Positions 1 through 8,201 of a stretch of DNA of 64,000 nucleotides are shown in pieces. Position 1 is the stretch's first letter. Every line of letters starts with the position of its first letter. The notes below the pieces were generated by a model, which saw nothing but the letters and a program-made list of their open reading frames with translations, had not been told where the DNA came from and searched no databases. Origin of the DNA: Desulfoprunum benzoelyticum (GTDB taxonomy: Bacteria; Desulfobacterota; Desulfobulbia; Desulfobulbales; Desulfocapsaceae). The translations under genes and the position numbers were made by a program. The stretch is from the NCBI RefSeq assembly GCF_014201505.1, contig NZ_JACHEO010000016.1:28479-92478 (forward strand), written 5' to 3'.

Positions 1-2
1 GC

Positions 3-1382
3 GAAAGCTACGGCGGCTTTGTCGACCTCGGAGTCATCAACAGCGACGGGGTCCAGACCACCTATGTCGGGCCGTATTCCCTCCAGGGCAAAGATTACAG
101 CGATCAGGACTGGTGCACCGAGGTCCAGGATAAAGGCTTCCACATCAGCGACGTGTTCCTCGGCTTCCGCAAGGTGCCGCATCTGGTGATCGCCGTCAAG
201 CACACCCTCCCCGACGGCTCCTGTTACATTCTGCGCACCGCCCTCGACACCGTGCGGTTCAACGAACTGTTGACCACTCTGGAGCTGGGCGGCCGCGGCG
301 ACGCCTTTCTCGTCAACCGTGAAGGGGTTATTCAGACCCCGACCCGCTACCAGAAAGACATTTTCGAGAACATTTCCTACACCATCCCGGAATTTTCGGA
401 AAACACCGAGATCAGGGAAGACAAAAACGAACAGGGGGAACCGGTCATCGTCTGTTCGTCTTATATCCCCGATTCGCCGTATATCCTGATGATCATCAAG
501 CATAAGAACGACATGATGCAGTCCTGGCATCAGACCCGTTTGAAGCTTATACTGTTCCTAGCGGTCAGTATTTCGGTCATTATCCTCGTCATCTTCGCTT
601 TTTCGACCTACCTGGTCAACAACATGTACCTTGCCGATGAACGCCGTCTGATGATCCTGCATGAGATGGAATACTCCAACAAGCTGGCCTCTATCGGCCG
701 GCTGGCAGCCGGGGTGGCCCATGAGATCAACAACCCGCTGGCGATCATCAACGAAAAGGCGGGGCTGATCAAGGACCTGTTCACCTACACCGACACCTAT
801 GCTGCCGACACCAGGATCGTCGGCCTGATCGATTCGGTCCTGTCCTCGGTCGAACGCTGCGGCATCATCACCAAGCGTCTGCTCGGCTTTGCCCGTCACA
901 TGGAGGTCACTCTCGAATCGATCAGCATCGGCACAGTCATCAACGAGGTCCTCACCTTTCTCAACAAGGAGGCGGAGTACCGCAACATCTCGGTCAAGGT
1001 TGACGTCGCGCCGAATATACCGGAGTTCCAGTGCGACCGCGGCAAACTGCAGCAGATCTTTCTCAATATCGTCAACAATGCCTTCTCGGCGATGGACGTC
1101 GGCGGCAAACTCACCATCACCGTGCATCCCGATCCTCCAGACCATATCGTCGTCACGATCACCGATAATGGCTGCGGCATGACCGAGGAAGAACTCGGCA
1201 AGATCTACGAACCCTTCTACTCCACCAAAACCAAGACAGGCGGGACCGGGCTCGGCCTGTCGATCACCTACGGCCTGGTTCAGGAACTGGGCGGCAAAAT
1301 CAAAGTGACCAGCACCAAGGGAGAGGGGACGACCTTTTCCATCCAATTGCCCCTGCACCCCCCTCAAAAAGCGGAGAAATAA
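3..1382 (+). CDS. Cache-domain sensor histidine kinase (5' end outside window)
   Basis: Membrane sensor kinase expected to autophosphorylate on His and pass the phosphate to a receiver protein. The frame is open from base 3, so the gene starts before the window; 459 residues are visible. The visible N-terminal third (YGGFVDLGVINSDG onward) resembles the membrane-distal part of a double-Cache sensing domain. One membrane segment follows (coded around 540-615). Next come the H-box AAGVAHEINNPLA (His codon near 720), the N-box (IVNNAF), G1 (DNGCGMT) and G2 (GGTGLGLSI), so the catalytic core is complete and of the NtrB/AtoS type. The stop is 2 bases before the next gene, a receiver protein and probable partner. 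The signal sensed cannot be told from the sequence. Confidence 0.9.
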   Translation, partial: ESYGGFVDLGVINSDGVQTTYVGPYSLQGKDYSDQDWCTEVQDKGFHISDVFLGFRKVPHLVIAVKHTLPDGSCYILRTALDTVRFNELLTTLELGGRGDAFLVNREGVIQTPTRYQKDIFENISYTIPEFSENTEIREDKNEQGEPVIVCSSYIPDSPYILMIIKHKNDMMQSWHQTRLKLILFLAVSISVIILVIFAFSTYLVNNMYLADERRLMILHEMEYSNKLASIGRLAAGVAHEINNPLAIINEKAGLIKDLFTYTDTYAADTRIVGLIDSVLSSVERCGIITKRLLGFARHMEVTLESISIGTVINEVLTFLNKEAEYRNISVKVDVAPNIPEFQCDRGKLQQIFLNIVNNAFSAMDVGGKLTITVHPDPPDHIVVTITDNGCGMTEEELGKIYEPFYSTKTKTGGTGLGLSITYGLVQELGGKIKVTSTKGEGTTFSIQLPLHPPQKAEK

Positions 1383-1384
1383 CG

Positions 1385-1741
1385 ATGCGCATCCTACTTG
1401 TCGATGACGAAACTGAATTCGTCGCTACCCTGGCCGAGCGCCTGTCATTCAGGAACATGGAGGTCGACTATGCCACCAAGGCTGCCGAGGCCATAGAACT
1501 TGCCGCCCGGAAAACCTATGACCTGGCGGTCCTCGACATGAAGATGCCCGGCATCAGCGGCATCGAGCTGAAAGCGATGCTGGAAAAGCAGTGCCCGGGG
1601 ATGAAGTACATTTTCCTGACCGGCCACGGCTCGGAGGAGGACTATCGCACCGGTTCCTCAGAGGCCAGTGGTTACCTGGTGAAACCGATCAACATCGACA
1701 TCCTGGTGGCCAGGATCAAAAAAGCCCTGGAGGCAAAGTAA
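1385..1741 (+). CDS. single-domain response regulator
   Basis: Stand-alone CheY-like receiver of 118 aa with no output domain. The acidic pair D7/D8, phospho-acceptor D51 (VLDMKMPG), switch T79 (FLTGHG) and K100 (LVKP) are all present, so it should be phosphorylatable. It follows the sensor kinase by 2 bases and precedes the kinase-like gene by 4, so all are probably co-transcribed. Without a DNA-binding or enzymatic domain it likely works by protein contact or as a phosphate shuttle. The receiver assignment is firm; the role is inferred. Confidence 0.92.
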   Translation: MRILLVDDETEFVATLAERLSFRNMEVDYATKAAEAIELAARKTYDLAVLDMKMPGISGIELKAMLEKQCPGMKYIFLTGHGSEEDYRTGSSEASGYLVKPINIDILVARIKKALEAK

Positions 1742-1745
1742 CTCC

Positions 1746-2393
1746 ATGACCGTACAGTATGACAGTATCGGCGGGTCGGGGCTGCAGTTTTTCGGCACGG
1801 TCTCCGCCTCCATCTCCCATGAATTGAAGAACGTCCTGGCGATAATCAACGAGAATGCAGGGTTGCTTGAAGATCTGACCTTTGCCGCGCGCCGGGGATC
1901 CCCGATCGACCCCGACAAGCTTGACCGCACCGTTCAGAATTTTTCCAAGCAAATCCATCGCGCCGACGAAATCCTCAAGAACATGAACCGGTTCGCCCAC
2001 AGTGTCGATCAGTTCGAGTCCCAGATCGATCTCCATGACCTGGTCGTACTGGTGGCGAACCTGGCGGCGAGAAAGGCGGCCATGGGCAGGATATCCCTTG
2101 CAACGACGGCGCCGGCCCAGCCGATCCATCTCACCTGCAATCCCTTTCTGCTCGAAAACCTGGTCTGGCTCTGCCTCGAACTGGCGATCGCCGCAACCGG
2201 CGCCGGCCGGACCCTGACCCTGATCCCGGAAAAGACCGCGTCGACCATACTGCTGCATATCACCGGCATCGACGGTCTCAGCGAGACCTTACCGGTACCG
2301 GATGAGACCGGATTCGAAGCCATCCGTGCCGCCCTCGGGGCCACAATGACAACCGATCCGGCCGGACACACCCTGACCCTGCATCTGGCATGA
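1746..2393 (+). CDS. HisKA-domain protein with degenerate or absent ATPase domain
   Basis: A 215-aa soluble protein with a good H-box near its N-terminus (SASISHELKNVLAIINEN, His25). The next ~75 residues fit a HisKA dimerisation hairpin. The C-terminal ~110 residues are the size of a small HATPase_c domain, but no DxGxG or GxGLG nucleotide-binding motif can be seen. It lies between two receiver genes in one operon. Its H-box resembles that of the upstream sensor (both have LAIINE). It may be a phosphotransfer protein, a pseudokinase partner of the sensor, or an adaptor for the receivers. No transmembrane segment is visible. Confidence 0.7.
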   Translation: MTVQYDSIGGSGLQFFGTVSASISHELKNVLAIINENAGLLEDLTFAARRGSPIDPDKLDRTVQNFSKQIHRADEILKNMNRFAHSVDQFESQIDLHDLVVLVANLAARKAAMGRISLATTAPAQPIHLTCNPFLLENLVWLCLELAIAATGAGRTLTLIPEKTASTILLHITGIDGLSETLPVPDETGFEAIRAALGATMTTDPAGHTLTLHLA

Positions 2394-2447
2394 TCGTATG
2401 TTGCGGTCGAGGATCAAAAATGGCAAACCACCAAAATGGAGAACGAT

Positions 2448-2876
2448 ATGTCTGAGAAAATCCTGTTGATCGATGATGAGGTTGATTTCCTGTCGGCGAT
2501 GTCCGAGCGGATGAAGGCGAGGGACATGCAGGTGACGACCGCCTCATCGGCCAAGGAAGGCCTCGAAAAAGTTTCCGCCGAGTCCTTTGATGCCGTCATC
2601 CTTGACCTGGCGATGCCGGAAATGGACGGGATCGAAACCCTGAAGATCCTCAAGGAAAAGAATCCCGATCTCCAGGTCATCCTGCTGACCGGCCATGCCA
2701 CGATCAAGCAGGGCATCGAGGCGATGAAACTCGGCGCCCTCGATCTCCTCGAAAAACCGGCCGACATCAATGCCTTGACGGCAAAGATCAAGACCGCTCA
2801 GGCCAGGAAGATGTTGATTGTCGAGAAAAAGAACGAGGAGACGATCAGAAAGATCATGGCCACCAAGGGCTGGTAG
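2448..2876 (+). CDS. single-domain response regulator with C-terminal tail
   Basis: CheY-like receiver of 142 aa. D9/D10, phospho-acceptor D53 (ILDLAMPEMDG), T81 (LLTGHAT) and K103 (LEKPADI) are conserved. A basic tail of about 20 residues follows the receiver fold. I chose the ATG at 2448 because GGAGA at 2438-2442 sits 5 bases ahead; the in-frame ATG at 2436 overlaps that ribosome site. It is the last gene of the sensor/receiver cluster, and a hairpin lies just downstream. It has no output domain, so its effect is probably by protein-protein contact. Confidence 0.9.
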   Translation: MSEKILLIDDEVDFLSAMSERMKARDMQVTTASSAKEGLEKVSAESFDAVILDLAMPEMDGIETLKILKEKNPDLQVILLTGHATIKQGIEAMKLGALDLLEKPADINALTAKIKTAQARKMLIVEKKNEETIRKIMATKGW

Positions 2877-2919
2877 GCAGCCGGGCTTAGGCCGTGGCCG
2901 TGATGGAAGAGGGAAGCCC

Positions 2920-2950
2920 CCCGGAGGCTTCGGCAGGTTCAGCCTCCGGG
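2920..2950. terminator. hairpin between convergent genes
   Basis: Perfect 10-bp inverted repeat (cccggaggct / agcctccggg) with an 11-base loop. It lies between the end of the response regulator and the end of the UDP-glucuronate decarboxylase gene. There is no U-run on either strand, so it is a hairpin of likely terminator function rather than a textbook intrinsic terminator. Confidence 0.45.
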
Positions 2951-2970
2951 AGGATCATCGCTGCGGTCTG

Positions 2971-3921
2971 CTATGACAGCAGGTCCTTGAAATAGGCAAT
3001 CGTCTTTACCAACCCATCCTGCAGCTGGACATCCGGATTCCAGCCCAACCTTTCCCGGGCGAGGGTGATGTCCGGCTTGCGCTGCAGCGGGTCGTCGGCG
3101 GGCAACGGCTTGTGGACCAGCTCGGATCTGGAGCCGGTCAACGCGATGACCTGCTCGGCCAGCTGCCTGATCGTGAACTCGACCGGGTTGCCGAGGTTGA
3201 CGGGGCCGAGGAACCCATCATCAGTGTCCATCAGACGGACAAAGGCCTCGATGAGGTTGTCGACATAGCAGAAGGAACGGGTCTGCGAACCGTCGCCGTA
3301 GATCGTGATCGGCTGGTCCTGCAAGGCCTGGACGATGAAGTTGGAGACCACCCGGCCGTCGTTGGGGTGCATCCGCGGGCCGTAGGTGTTGAAGATCCGC
3401 CCCACCTTGATCCGCAGCTTATGCTGGCGGTAGTAATCGAAGAACAGGGTCTCGGCGCAGCGCTTGCCCTCGTCGTAGCAGGAGCGGGTGCCGGTCGGGT
3501 TGACGTGGCCCCAGTAGCTCTCCGGCTGGGGGTGGACATTGGGATCGCCGTAGACCTCGCTCGTCGAGGCCTGGAAGATCTTGGCCCCGACCCGCTTCGC
3601 CAGGCCGAGCATGTTGATGGCGCCGTGGACGCAGGTCTTGGTGGTCTGCACCGGATCGTGCTGGTAATGGATCGGTGAGGCCGGACAGGCCAGGTTGTAA
3701 ATCTCGTCAACCTCGACATACAGCGGGAAGGTGATGTCGTGGCGCATGAGCTCGAAATGGGGATTGTCGAGCAGGTGAAGGATGTTGTTCTTGTTGCCGG
3801 TGAAGTAATTGTCGACACAGAGAACATCATGGCCATCGTTGAGCAGGCGCTCACAGAGATGGGAGCCGAGAAAACCGGCGCCGCCGGTTACCAGTATGCG
3901 TTTTGCGGTCAGTAAGGTCAT
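2971..3921 (-). CDS. UDP-glucuronate decarboxylase (UDP-xylose synthase)
   Basis: Extended short-chain dehydrogenase/reductase that converts UDP-glucuronate to UDP-xylose, a precursor for cell-surface glycans. The NAD-binding [10 protein letters not shown] motif lies within 20 residues of the start. The catalytic YxxxK is in [13 protein letters not shown], and [20 protein letters not shown] is typical of the UXS group. I chose the start at 3921 ([14 protein letters not shown], 316 aa), which matches bacterial UXS length; the frame is open further upstream without homology. Its substrate supplier, UDP-glucose dehydrogenase, is encoded at 18982-20292. Confusion with dTDP-glucose dehydratase is unlikely given the UXS-like motifs. 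Confidence 0.88.
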   Translation of the reverse strand: MTLLTAKRILVTGGAGFLGSHLCERLLNDGHDVLCVDNYFTGNKNNILHLLDNPHFELMRHDITFPLYVEVDEIYNLACPASPIHYQHDPVQTTKTCVHGAINMLGLAKRVGAKIFQASTSEVYGDPNVHPQPESYWGHVNPTGTRSCYDEGKRCAETLFFDYYRQHKLRIKVGRIFNTYGPRMHPNDGRVVSNFIVQALQDQPITIYGDGSQTRSFCYVDNLIEAFVRLMDTDDGFLGPVNLGNPVEFTIRQLAEQVIALTGSRSELVHKPLPADDPLQRKPDITLARERLGWNPDVQLQDGLVKTIAYFKDLLS

Positions 3922-4097
3922 GTAGTTATTATGTTGTTTTATTCCAGTTGAGGCCAGACAGCGTCTTTGCCAAGCCGGCTGGTGACAGGATTGCGCGGCA
4001 CGACTGGCAAACACGCCGTCGCCATCTCGTCACCGCTCCGCCTCTTTCGACACAGTGCTTCGACGGGACGGGTTGAGACACGAAGGTTGATCCTGCC

Positions 4098-4185
4098 GAA
4101 GGGGAATTCGAGTTGAAGCTGTAGCAGAATTCTCCGGCAAATCAAGTTATTTTATCTAAAATTCACTTCACCGGAATTCCCCTTC
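4098..4185. repeat. inverted repeat downstream of leuA
   Basis: A perfect 12-bp inverted repeat, gaaggggaattc at 4098-4109 and gaattccccttc at 4174-4185, encloses 64 bases. A third partly matching arm (gaattctccgg at 4127-4137) could pair with the ccggaattc part of the right arm. On the minus strand this is the 3' untranslated region of leuA, so competing hairpins are possible. No gene is visible in the 3922-4194 gap. Confidence 0.5.
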
Positions 4186-4194
4186 CGTCAGCGA

Positions 4195-5880
4195 TCATCT
4201 CTGACACGACCGGTTCAGCGCGCTCATTACCGCCTTGATCGAGGCAACGATGATATCGGTATCGACTCCGACCCCCCAGAAGCGGCTGCCGCCGGCGTCC
4301 TCGATCTCGATATAGGCCGCCGCCTTCGCGCTCTGTCCGCCGCTCAACGCATGTTCATGATAGCTGCAGAGGGTAAACTCGCCGGCCACCGAGGCCTTCA
4401 TCGCCGCGCAGAAGGCATCGAGCGGACCGTTGCCCGAACCCTTGAGCGTCCGTTCAACGCCGTCGACCAGCAGATTGGCCTCGACATCGGCGAACGAGGC
4501 CTTGTCGGCACTGTCAAAGTGCCGCTTGACCGTGTTGAATCCTTTCAGCGCGAAAGGTTGCGACACCGACAGGTAAACCTTCTCGAAGGAGTCGTAGATT
4601 TCCTGCGGCTGCAGTTCCCTGCCTTCCCTTTCGGTAAGATCCTGGATGATCGTGCCGAATTCCGGATGCATCTCCTTCGGCAGTTTGAAGCCGAATTCCT
4701 TGTCCATGACATAGGCGATTCCACCCTTGCCGGACTGGCTGTTGATCCTGATGATCGACTCGTAGGTCCGCCCGACATCGGTGGGGTCGATCGTCAGGTA
4801 GGGGACCTCCCATAAACCGGATTCAGCCTCTTCGTACATCGTCATACCCTTGTTGATGGCATCCTGGTGTGAGCCGGAGAAGGCGGTGTAGACCAGCTCT
4901 CCGGCATAGGGATGCCGCGGGTGGACCGGCAGATGGGTGACCCGCTCATAGACCTCCACCAGCTGATTGATCTCGTGCAGATCGAGCCTGGGGTCGATCC
5001 CCTGGGTGAACATGTTCAGGGCCAGGGTGATGATGTCGACGTTGCCGGTCCGCTCACCGTTGCCGAACAGGGTGCCCTCGACGCGCTGCCCGCCGGCCAG
5101 CAGACCGAGTTCGGTGGCGGCGACGGCGCAGCCGCGATCGTTGTGGGCATGCAGACTGAGGATGATCGCATCACGCCGCGATACCCTGCGGCTGAACCAC
5201 TCGATCTGGTCGGCATAGACATTGGGGCTGGCCAATTCGACCGTCGCCGGCAGATTGATGATCACCGGCTCGTCCGGGGTGGGTTGCCAGACATCCATCA
5301 CTGCCTCGCAGATCTCCAGGGCGAATTCCAGTTCGGTGCCGGTAAAACTTTCCGGCGAATACTCATAACGAAAATGGGTCTCCGGGTATTTCGCCTCCTC
5401 CTCCTTGATCAGCCTTGCCCCTTCGACCGCCAGGGCTATGATTTCCTTGCGGTTCATCTTGAAAACCGTCCGCCGCTGCAACACCGAGGTGGAATTGTAG
5501 AGATGGACGATGGCCTCCCTCGCCCCTTTGAGAGATGCGAAGGTCTTTTCAATCAGGTGCGCCCGCGCCTGGGTCAGCACCTGAATCAGGACGCCCTCCG
5601 GTATCAACTCCTGATCGATCAGGGTGCGGGTGAAGTCATATTCAACCTGTGAAGCCGAAGGAAAACCGACCTCGATCTCCTTGAACCCGACATCGACCAG
5701 CAGTTTGAACATCTCCAACTTCTTGGCAAGGCTCATCGGCTGGATAAGGGCCTGGTTGCCGTCGCGCAGGTCGACGCTGCACCAGACCGGGGCCGTGGTT
5801 ATGGCCTGCGACGGCCAGTTGCGGTCAGGCATGTCGAATGAAGGGAAAGGGCGGTATTTCTTCACTGCTTCCGGTTTCAT
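4195..5880 (-). CDS. leuA: 2-isopropylmalate synthase
   Basis: Catalyses acetyl-CoA + 2-oxoisovalerate to 2-isopropylmalate, the first committed step of leucine synthesis. At 561 aa it is the long LeuA form, with an N-terminal extension (FPSFDMPDRNWPSQAI). The HMGL-like barrel carries WCSVDLRDGNQAL near the start and the metal-binding LHAHNDRGCA, followed by LFGNGERTGNVDI. The last ~130 residues form the LeuA dimer domain that usually binds leucine for feedback inhibition. GGAGAAAACG precedes the ATG. It is transcribed away from ilvB and preceded by a leader peptide and attenuator, so both transcriptional and allosteric leucine control are likely. leuBCD are not in this window. Confidence 0.95.
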   Translation of the reverse strand: MKPEAVKKYRPFPSFDMPDRNWPSQAITTAPVWCSVDLRDGNQALIQPMSLAKKLEMFKLLVDVGFKEIEVGFPSASQVEYDFTRTLIDQELIPEGVLIQVLTQARAHLIEKTFASLKGAREAIVHLYNSTSVLQRRTVFKMNRKEIIALAVEGARLIKEEEAKYPETHFRYEYSPESFTGTELEFALEICEAVMDVWQPTPDEPVIINLPATVELASPNVYADQIEWFSRRVSRRDAIILSLHAHNDRGCAVAATELGLLAGGQRVEGTLFGNGERTGNVDIITLALNMFTQGIDPRLDLHEINQLVEVYERVTHLPVHPRHPYAGELVYTAFSGSHQDAINKGMTMYEEAESGLWEVPYLTIDPTDVGRTYESIIRINSQSGKGGIAYVMDKEFGFKLPKEMHPEFGTIIQDLTEREGRELQPQEIYDSFEKVYLSVSQPFALKGFNTVKRHFDSADKASFADVEANLLVDGVERTLKGSGNGPLDAFCAAMKASVAGEFTLCSYHEHALSGGQSAKAAAYIEIEDAGGSRFWGVGVDTDIIVASIKAVMSALNRSCQR

Positions 5881-5914
5881 CGTTTTCTCCTTGAAAAATC
5901 ACAGTGTATGGAAA

Positions 5915-5948
5915 CAAAAAAGGCCGCGGTTGAATCAACCGCGGCCTT
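5915..5948 (-). terminator. leuA attenuator (rho-independent terminator)
   Basis: A 14-bp perfect inverted repeat (aaggccgcggttga 5920-5933, tcaaccgcggcctt 5935-5948) is followed on the minus strand by TTTTTTGTTT. It lies 30 bases after the stop of a Leu-rich leader peptide and 35 bases before the leuA start. That is the arrangement of a translation-coupled leucine attenuator. Confidence 0.88.
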
Positions 5949-5977
5949 GAAAGTCATCGTATTGTATTGTTAGCGAA

Positions 5978-6046
5978 CTACAATCCCTCCGACCCTGCCA
6001 CGGCGGCAACGCATAGTCCCTGTAGTAGAGCGAGAAGGATAGACAT
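5978..6046 (-). CDS. leuL: leu leader peptide
   Basis: A 22-codon ORF on the leuA transcript that begins MSILLALLQGL. Six of 22 codons are Leu, five of them within codons 4-11 (CTT, CTC, CTA, CTA, CTA). The ORF stops at TAG 30 bases before the attenuator hairpin. AAGGGA lies about 10 bases before the ATG. When charged Leu-tRNA is scarce, a ribosome would stall on this run and change folding of the following RNA so that the terminator does not form. The frame is too short for ORF callers. Leucine attenuation is an established mechanism; the assignment here rests on composition and position. Confidence 0.82.
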   Translation of the reverse strand: MSILLALLQGLCVAAVAGSEGL

Positions 6047-6078
6047 TTTTTTCAGTCCCTTGATCGGTGAGTATTCAA

Positions 6079-6096
6079 ACACGGCGATCGCCGTGT
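6079..6096. repeat. 18-bp perfect palindrome at the leuA transcript start
   Basis: The sequence acacggcgatcgccgtgt reads the same on both strands. It starts about 13 bases downstream of the predicted leuA -10 box. It could be an operator for a dimeric repressor or a hairpin at the 5' end of the leader RNA. Confidence 0.6.
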
Positions 6097-6109
6097 CTGC
6101 ATATCTCGA

Positions 6110-6137
6110 AATATACGTGATCCAATGCTGATGTCAA
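6110..6137 (-). promoter_or_regulatory. leuA promoter (sigma70 type)
   Basis: On the minus strand TTGACA (6137-6132) is separated by 16 bases from TATATT (6115-6110). The start would fall near 6103, giving a leader of about 220 bases that holds the palindrome, leader peptide and attenuator. Confidence 0.75.
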
Positions 6138-6330
6138 GAATGTTTTCCAGAAGGCAATGGCGCTGCCCTGCTCCAAATCAGGCATCCGTTGAGGATGAGG
6201 CCGCCCTTCCATCCCCTTCGATCGTTCGTCTGTCGATCGGAGGATGGCAAATAAAAGCGTATCGGAATCAGGTATTGAAAATTCTCTGTAAACAGACAAT
6301 ATTTGAAATACCAATCATTTTTGATCCATG

Positions 6331-6359
6331 TTGACATATCATTTTTTCAAATATATATT
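6331..6359 (+). promoter_or_regulatory. ilvBN promoter (sigma70 type)
   Basis: TTGACA at 6331-6336, a 17-base spacer and TATATT at 6354-6359, with AT-rich flanks. The predicted start near 6366 leaves a leader of about 75 bases before ilvB. I see no Ile/Val/Leu-rich leader peptide or terminator in it, unlike leuA. Confidence 0.72.
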
Positions 6360-6440
6360 TTCTAATTTACATATGATTCATCTGTTTCCCAGGCGCCGCA
6401 ACTCCGTCTGGTGCTCACATTCATGAAAGAGGAAGAGCTG

Positions 6441-8141
6441 ATGGTAAAAATGACCGGTTCACAGGCAATAGTAAAATGCCTCCAGGAAGAAGGCGTCAAG
6501 ACAATCTTCGGGTACCCGGGCGGGGCGGTCATAGATCTGTTCGATGCCCTTATGGATTCCGACATCACCAACGTCCTGGTCCGTCACGAGCAGGGGGCGG
6601 TGCATGCCGCCGACTCGTTCAGCCGGGTAACGGGCGAAGTCGGCGTGGCGCTGCTGACCTCCGGTCCGGGGGCGACCAACGGCGTGACCGGCATCGCCAC
6701 CGCCTACTGCGATTCGATCCCGATGGTCATCCTGACCGGGCAGGTACCCCGCTCGCTGATCGGCAACGACGCCTTCCAGGAAGTCGATATCGTCGGCATC
6801 ACCCGCCCGTGCACCAAACACAATTATCTCGTCAGCAACAAGGAGGATCTGGTGCCGGTTCTGCGCGAGGCCTTCTATATCGCCCGGACCGGCCGCCCCG
6901 GTCCGGTGCTGGTCGATCTGCCGAAAGATCTGATGGCCGGCCAGCTCACCTATCCGGAACAGAAGCCGATCCGCATGCAGAACTACCAACCGACGTATGA
7001 GCCGCATATCGGCCAGATAGCCAAGGCCTGCAAGCAGATCCTCAAGTCGAGGAAGCCGGTGCTCTATGTCGGCGGCGGGGTCATCCTCTCCGATGCCCAC
7101 AAAGCCCTTGAGGAACTCGCCATCAACCTCAATATCCCGGTGACGATGACCCTGATGGGACTGGGGGCCTTTCCCGGCTCGCATCCGCTGTCGATGGGGA
7201 TGCTCGGCATGCACGGCAGTTACACCGCCAACATGGCCGTCGCCCAGAGCGACCTGTTGATCGCCGTCGGTGCCCGGTTCGATGACCGGGTGACCGGTAA
7301 ACTCGAGGAGTTTGCCTGTAACGCCAAGATCATCCACATCGATATCGATCCGACCTCGATCAGCAAGAACGTCAAGGTCGACATCCCGATCGTCGCCGAC
7401 TGCCAGTACGCCTTGACCGCGATCAACAGCTGGTTCTCCAAGGAACCCGGAATCAACATCAAGGAGGAGGCCGCCCAGCACGAGGCGTGGCTGGAGACGA
7501 TCCGGGAATGGAGCGCCAAATATCCCATGACATACAAGGAAGAAGGTGAGCTGATCAAGCCGCAGTACGTGATCGAGATGCTCGACAAGCTGACCGGCGG
7601 CAATGCCATCATCACCACAGAGGTCGGGCAGAACCAGATGTGGACGGCCCAGTTTTTCAAGTTCAACAAGCCCCGCCATTTCGTCACTTCGGGCGGTCTC
7701 GGCACTATGGGCTTCGGTCTGCCGGCCGCCATCGGCGCCCAGATGGCCTTCCCCGACCGGCTGGTTATCGATGTCGCCGGCGATGGTTCGATCCAGATGA
7801 ACATCCAGGAACTGGCCACCGCCAAACAGTACAACTGCCCGGTCAAGATCGCGATCCTGAACAACAGTTATCTCGGTATGGTGCGGCAATGGCAGGAACT
7901 GTTCTATGACAAACGCTATGCTTCGACGGTGATGGAGGTCACGCCTGATTTCGTCAAGCTGGCCGAGGCCTATGGTGCGGTCGGCCTGCGCGCCACGAAG
8001 AAGAGCGAGGTCGTCCCCGTCATCGAGAAGGCCCTGGCCTCCAACAACGTCGTCATCATGGATTTCTCCATCGCTCGCGAGGAGAACGTCTACCCGATGG
8101 TACCGGCAGGCAAGGCTACGACCGAGATGCTGCTCGTCTGA
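6441..8141 (+). CDS. ilvB: acetolactate synthase large subunit
   Basis: ThDP-dependent catalytic subunit that joins two pyruvates (or pyruvate and 2-oxobutyrate) in valine, leucine and isoleucine synthesis. The N-terminal domain has the catalytic Glu in VRHEQGAVHAAD. A central FAD/CoA-fold domain follows. The C-terminal ThDP motif is GDGSIQMNIQELATA...NNSYLG. I chose the ATG at 6441 (566 aa) because GAGGAAGAG at 6429-6437 fits it; a GTG at 6411 in frame would add 10 residues over that ribosome site. The regulatory subunit gene follows after 60 bases. The length is normal for the biosynthetic enzyme. Confidence 0.95.
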   Translation: MVKMTGSQAIVKCLQEEGVKTIFGYPGGAVIDLFDALMDSDITNVLVRHEQGAVHAADSFSRVTGEVGVALLTSGPGATNGVTGIATAYCDSIPMVILTGQVPRSLIGNDAFQEVDIVGITRPCTKHNYLVSNKEDLVPVLREAFYIARTGRPGPVLVDLPKDLMAGQLTYPEQKPIRMQNYQPTYEPHIGQIAKACKQILKSRKPVLYVGGGVILSDAHKALEELAINLNIPVTMTLMGLGAFPGSHPLSMGMLGMHGSYTANMAVAQSDLLIAVGARFDDRVTGKLEEFACNAKIIHIDIDPTSISKNVKVDIPIVADCQYALTAINSWFSKEPGINIKEEAAQHEAWLETIREWSAKYPMTYKEEGELIKPQYVIEMLDKLTGGNAIITTEVGQNQMWTAQFFKFNKPRHFVTSGGLGTMGFGLPAAIGAQMAFPDRLVIDVAGDGSIQMNIQELATAKQYNCPVKIAILNNSYLGMVRQWQELFYDKRYASTVMEVTPDFVKLAEAYGAVGLRATKKSEVVPVIEKALASNNVVIMDFSIAREENVYPMVPAGKATTEMLLV

Positions 8142-8201
8142 TCCGGCGCATTATCGATAACCAGCAGGATTTCCATAACCCGTCACGCATACAGGACAAC
8201 A

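Noticed and set aside
6373..6426. Short ORF (17 codons, MIHLFPRRRNS) in the ilvB leader as a possible attenuation peptide
   Set aside because: It has one Leu, one Ile and one Val codon, no following terminator hairpin and no good ribosome site.
6459..7889. 476-codon minus-strand frame opposite ilvB
   Set aside because: Translation is low complexity, and the plus frame is an unmistakable acetolactate synthase.
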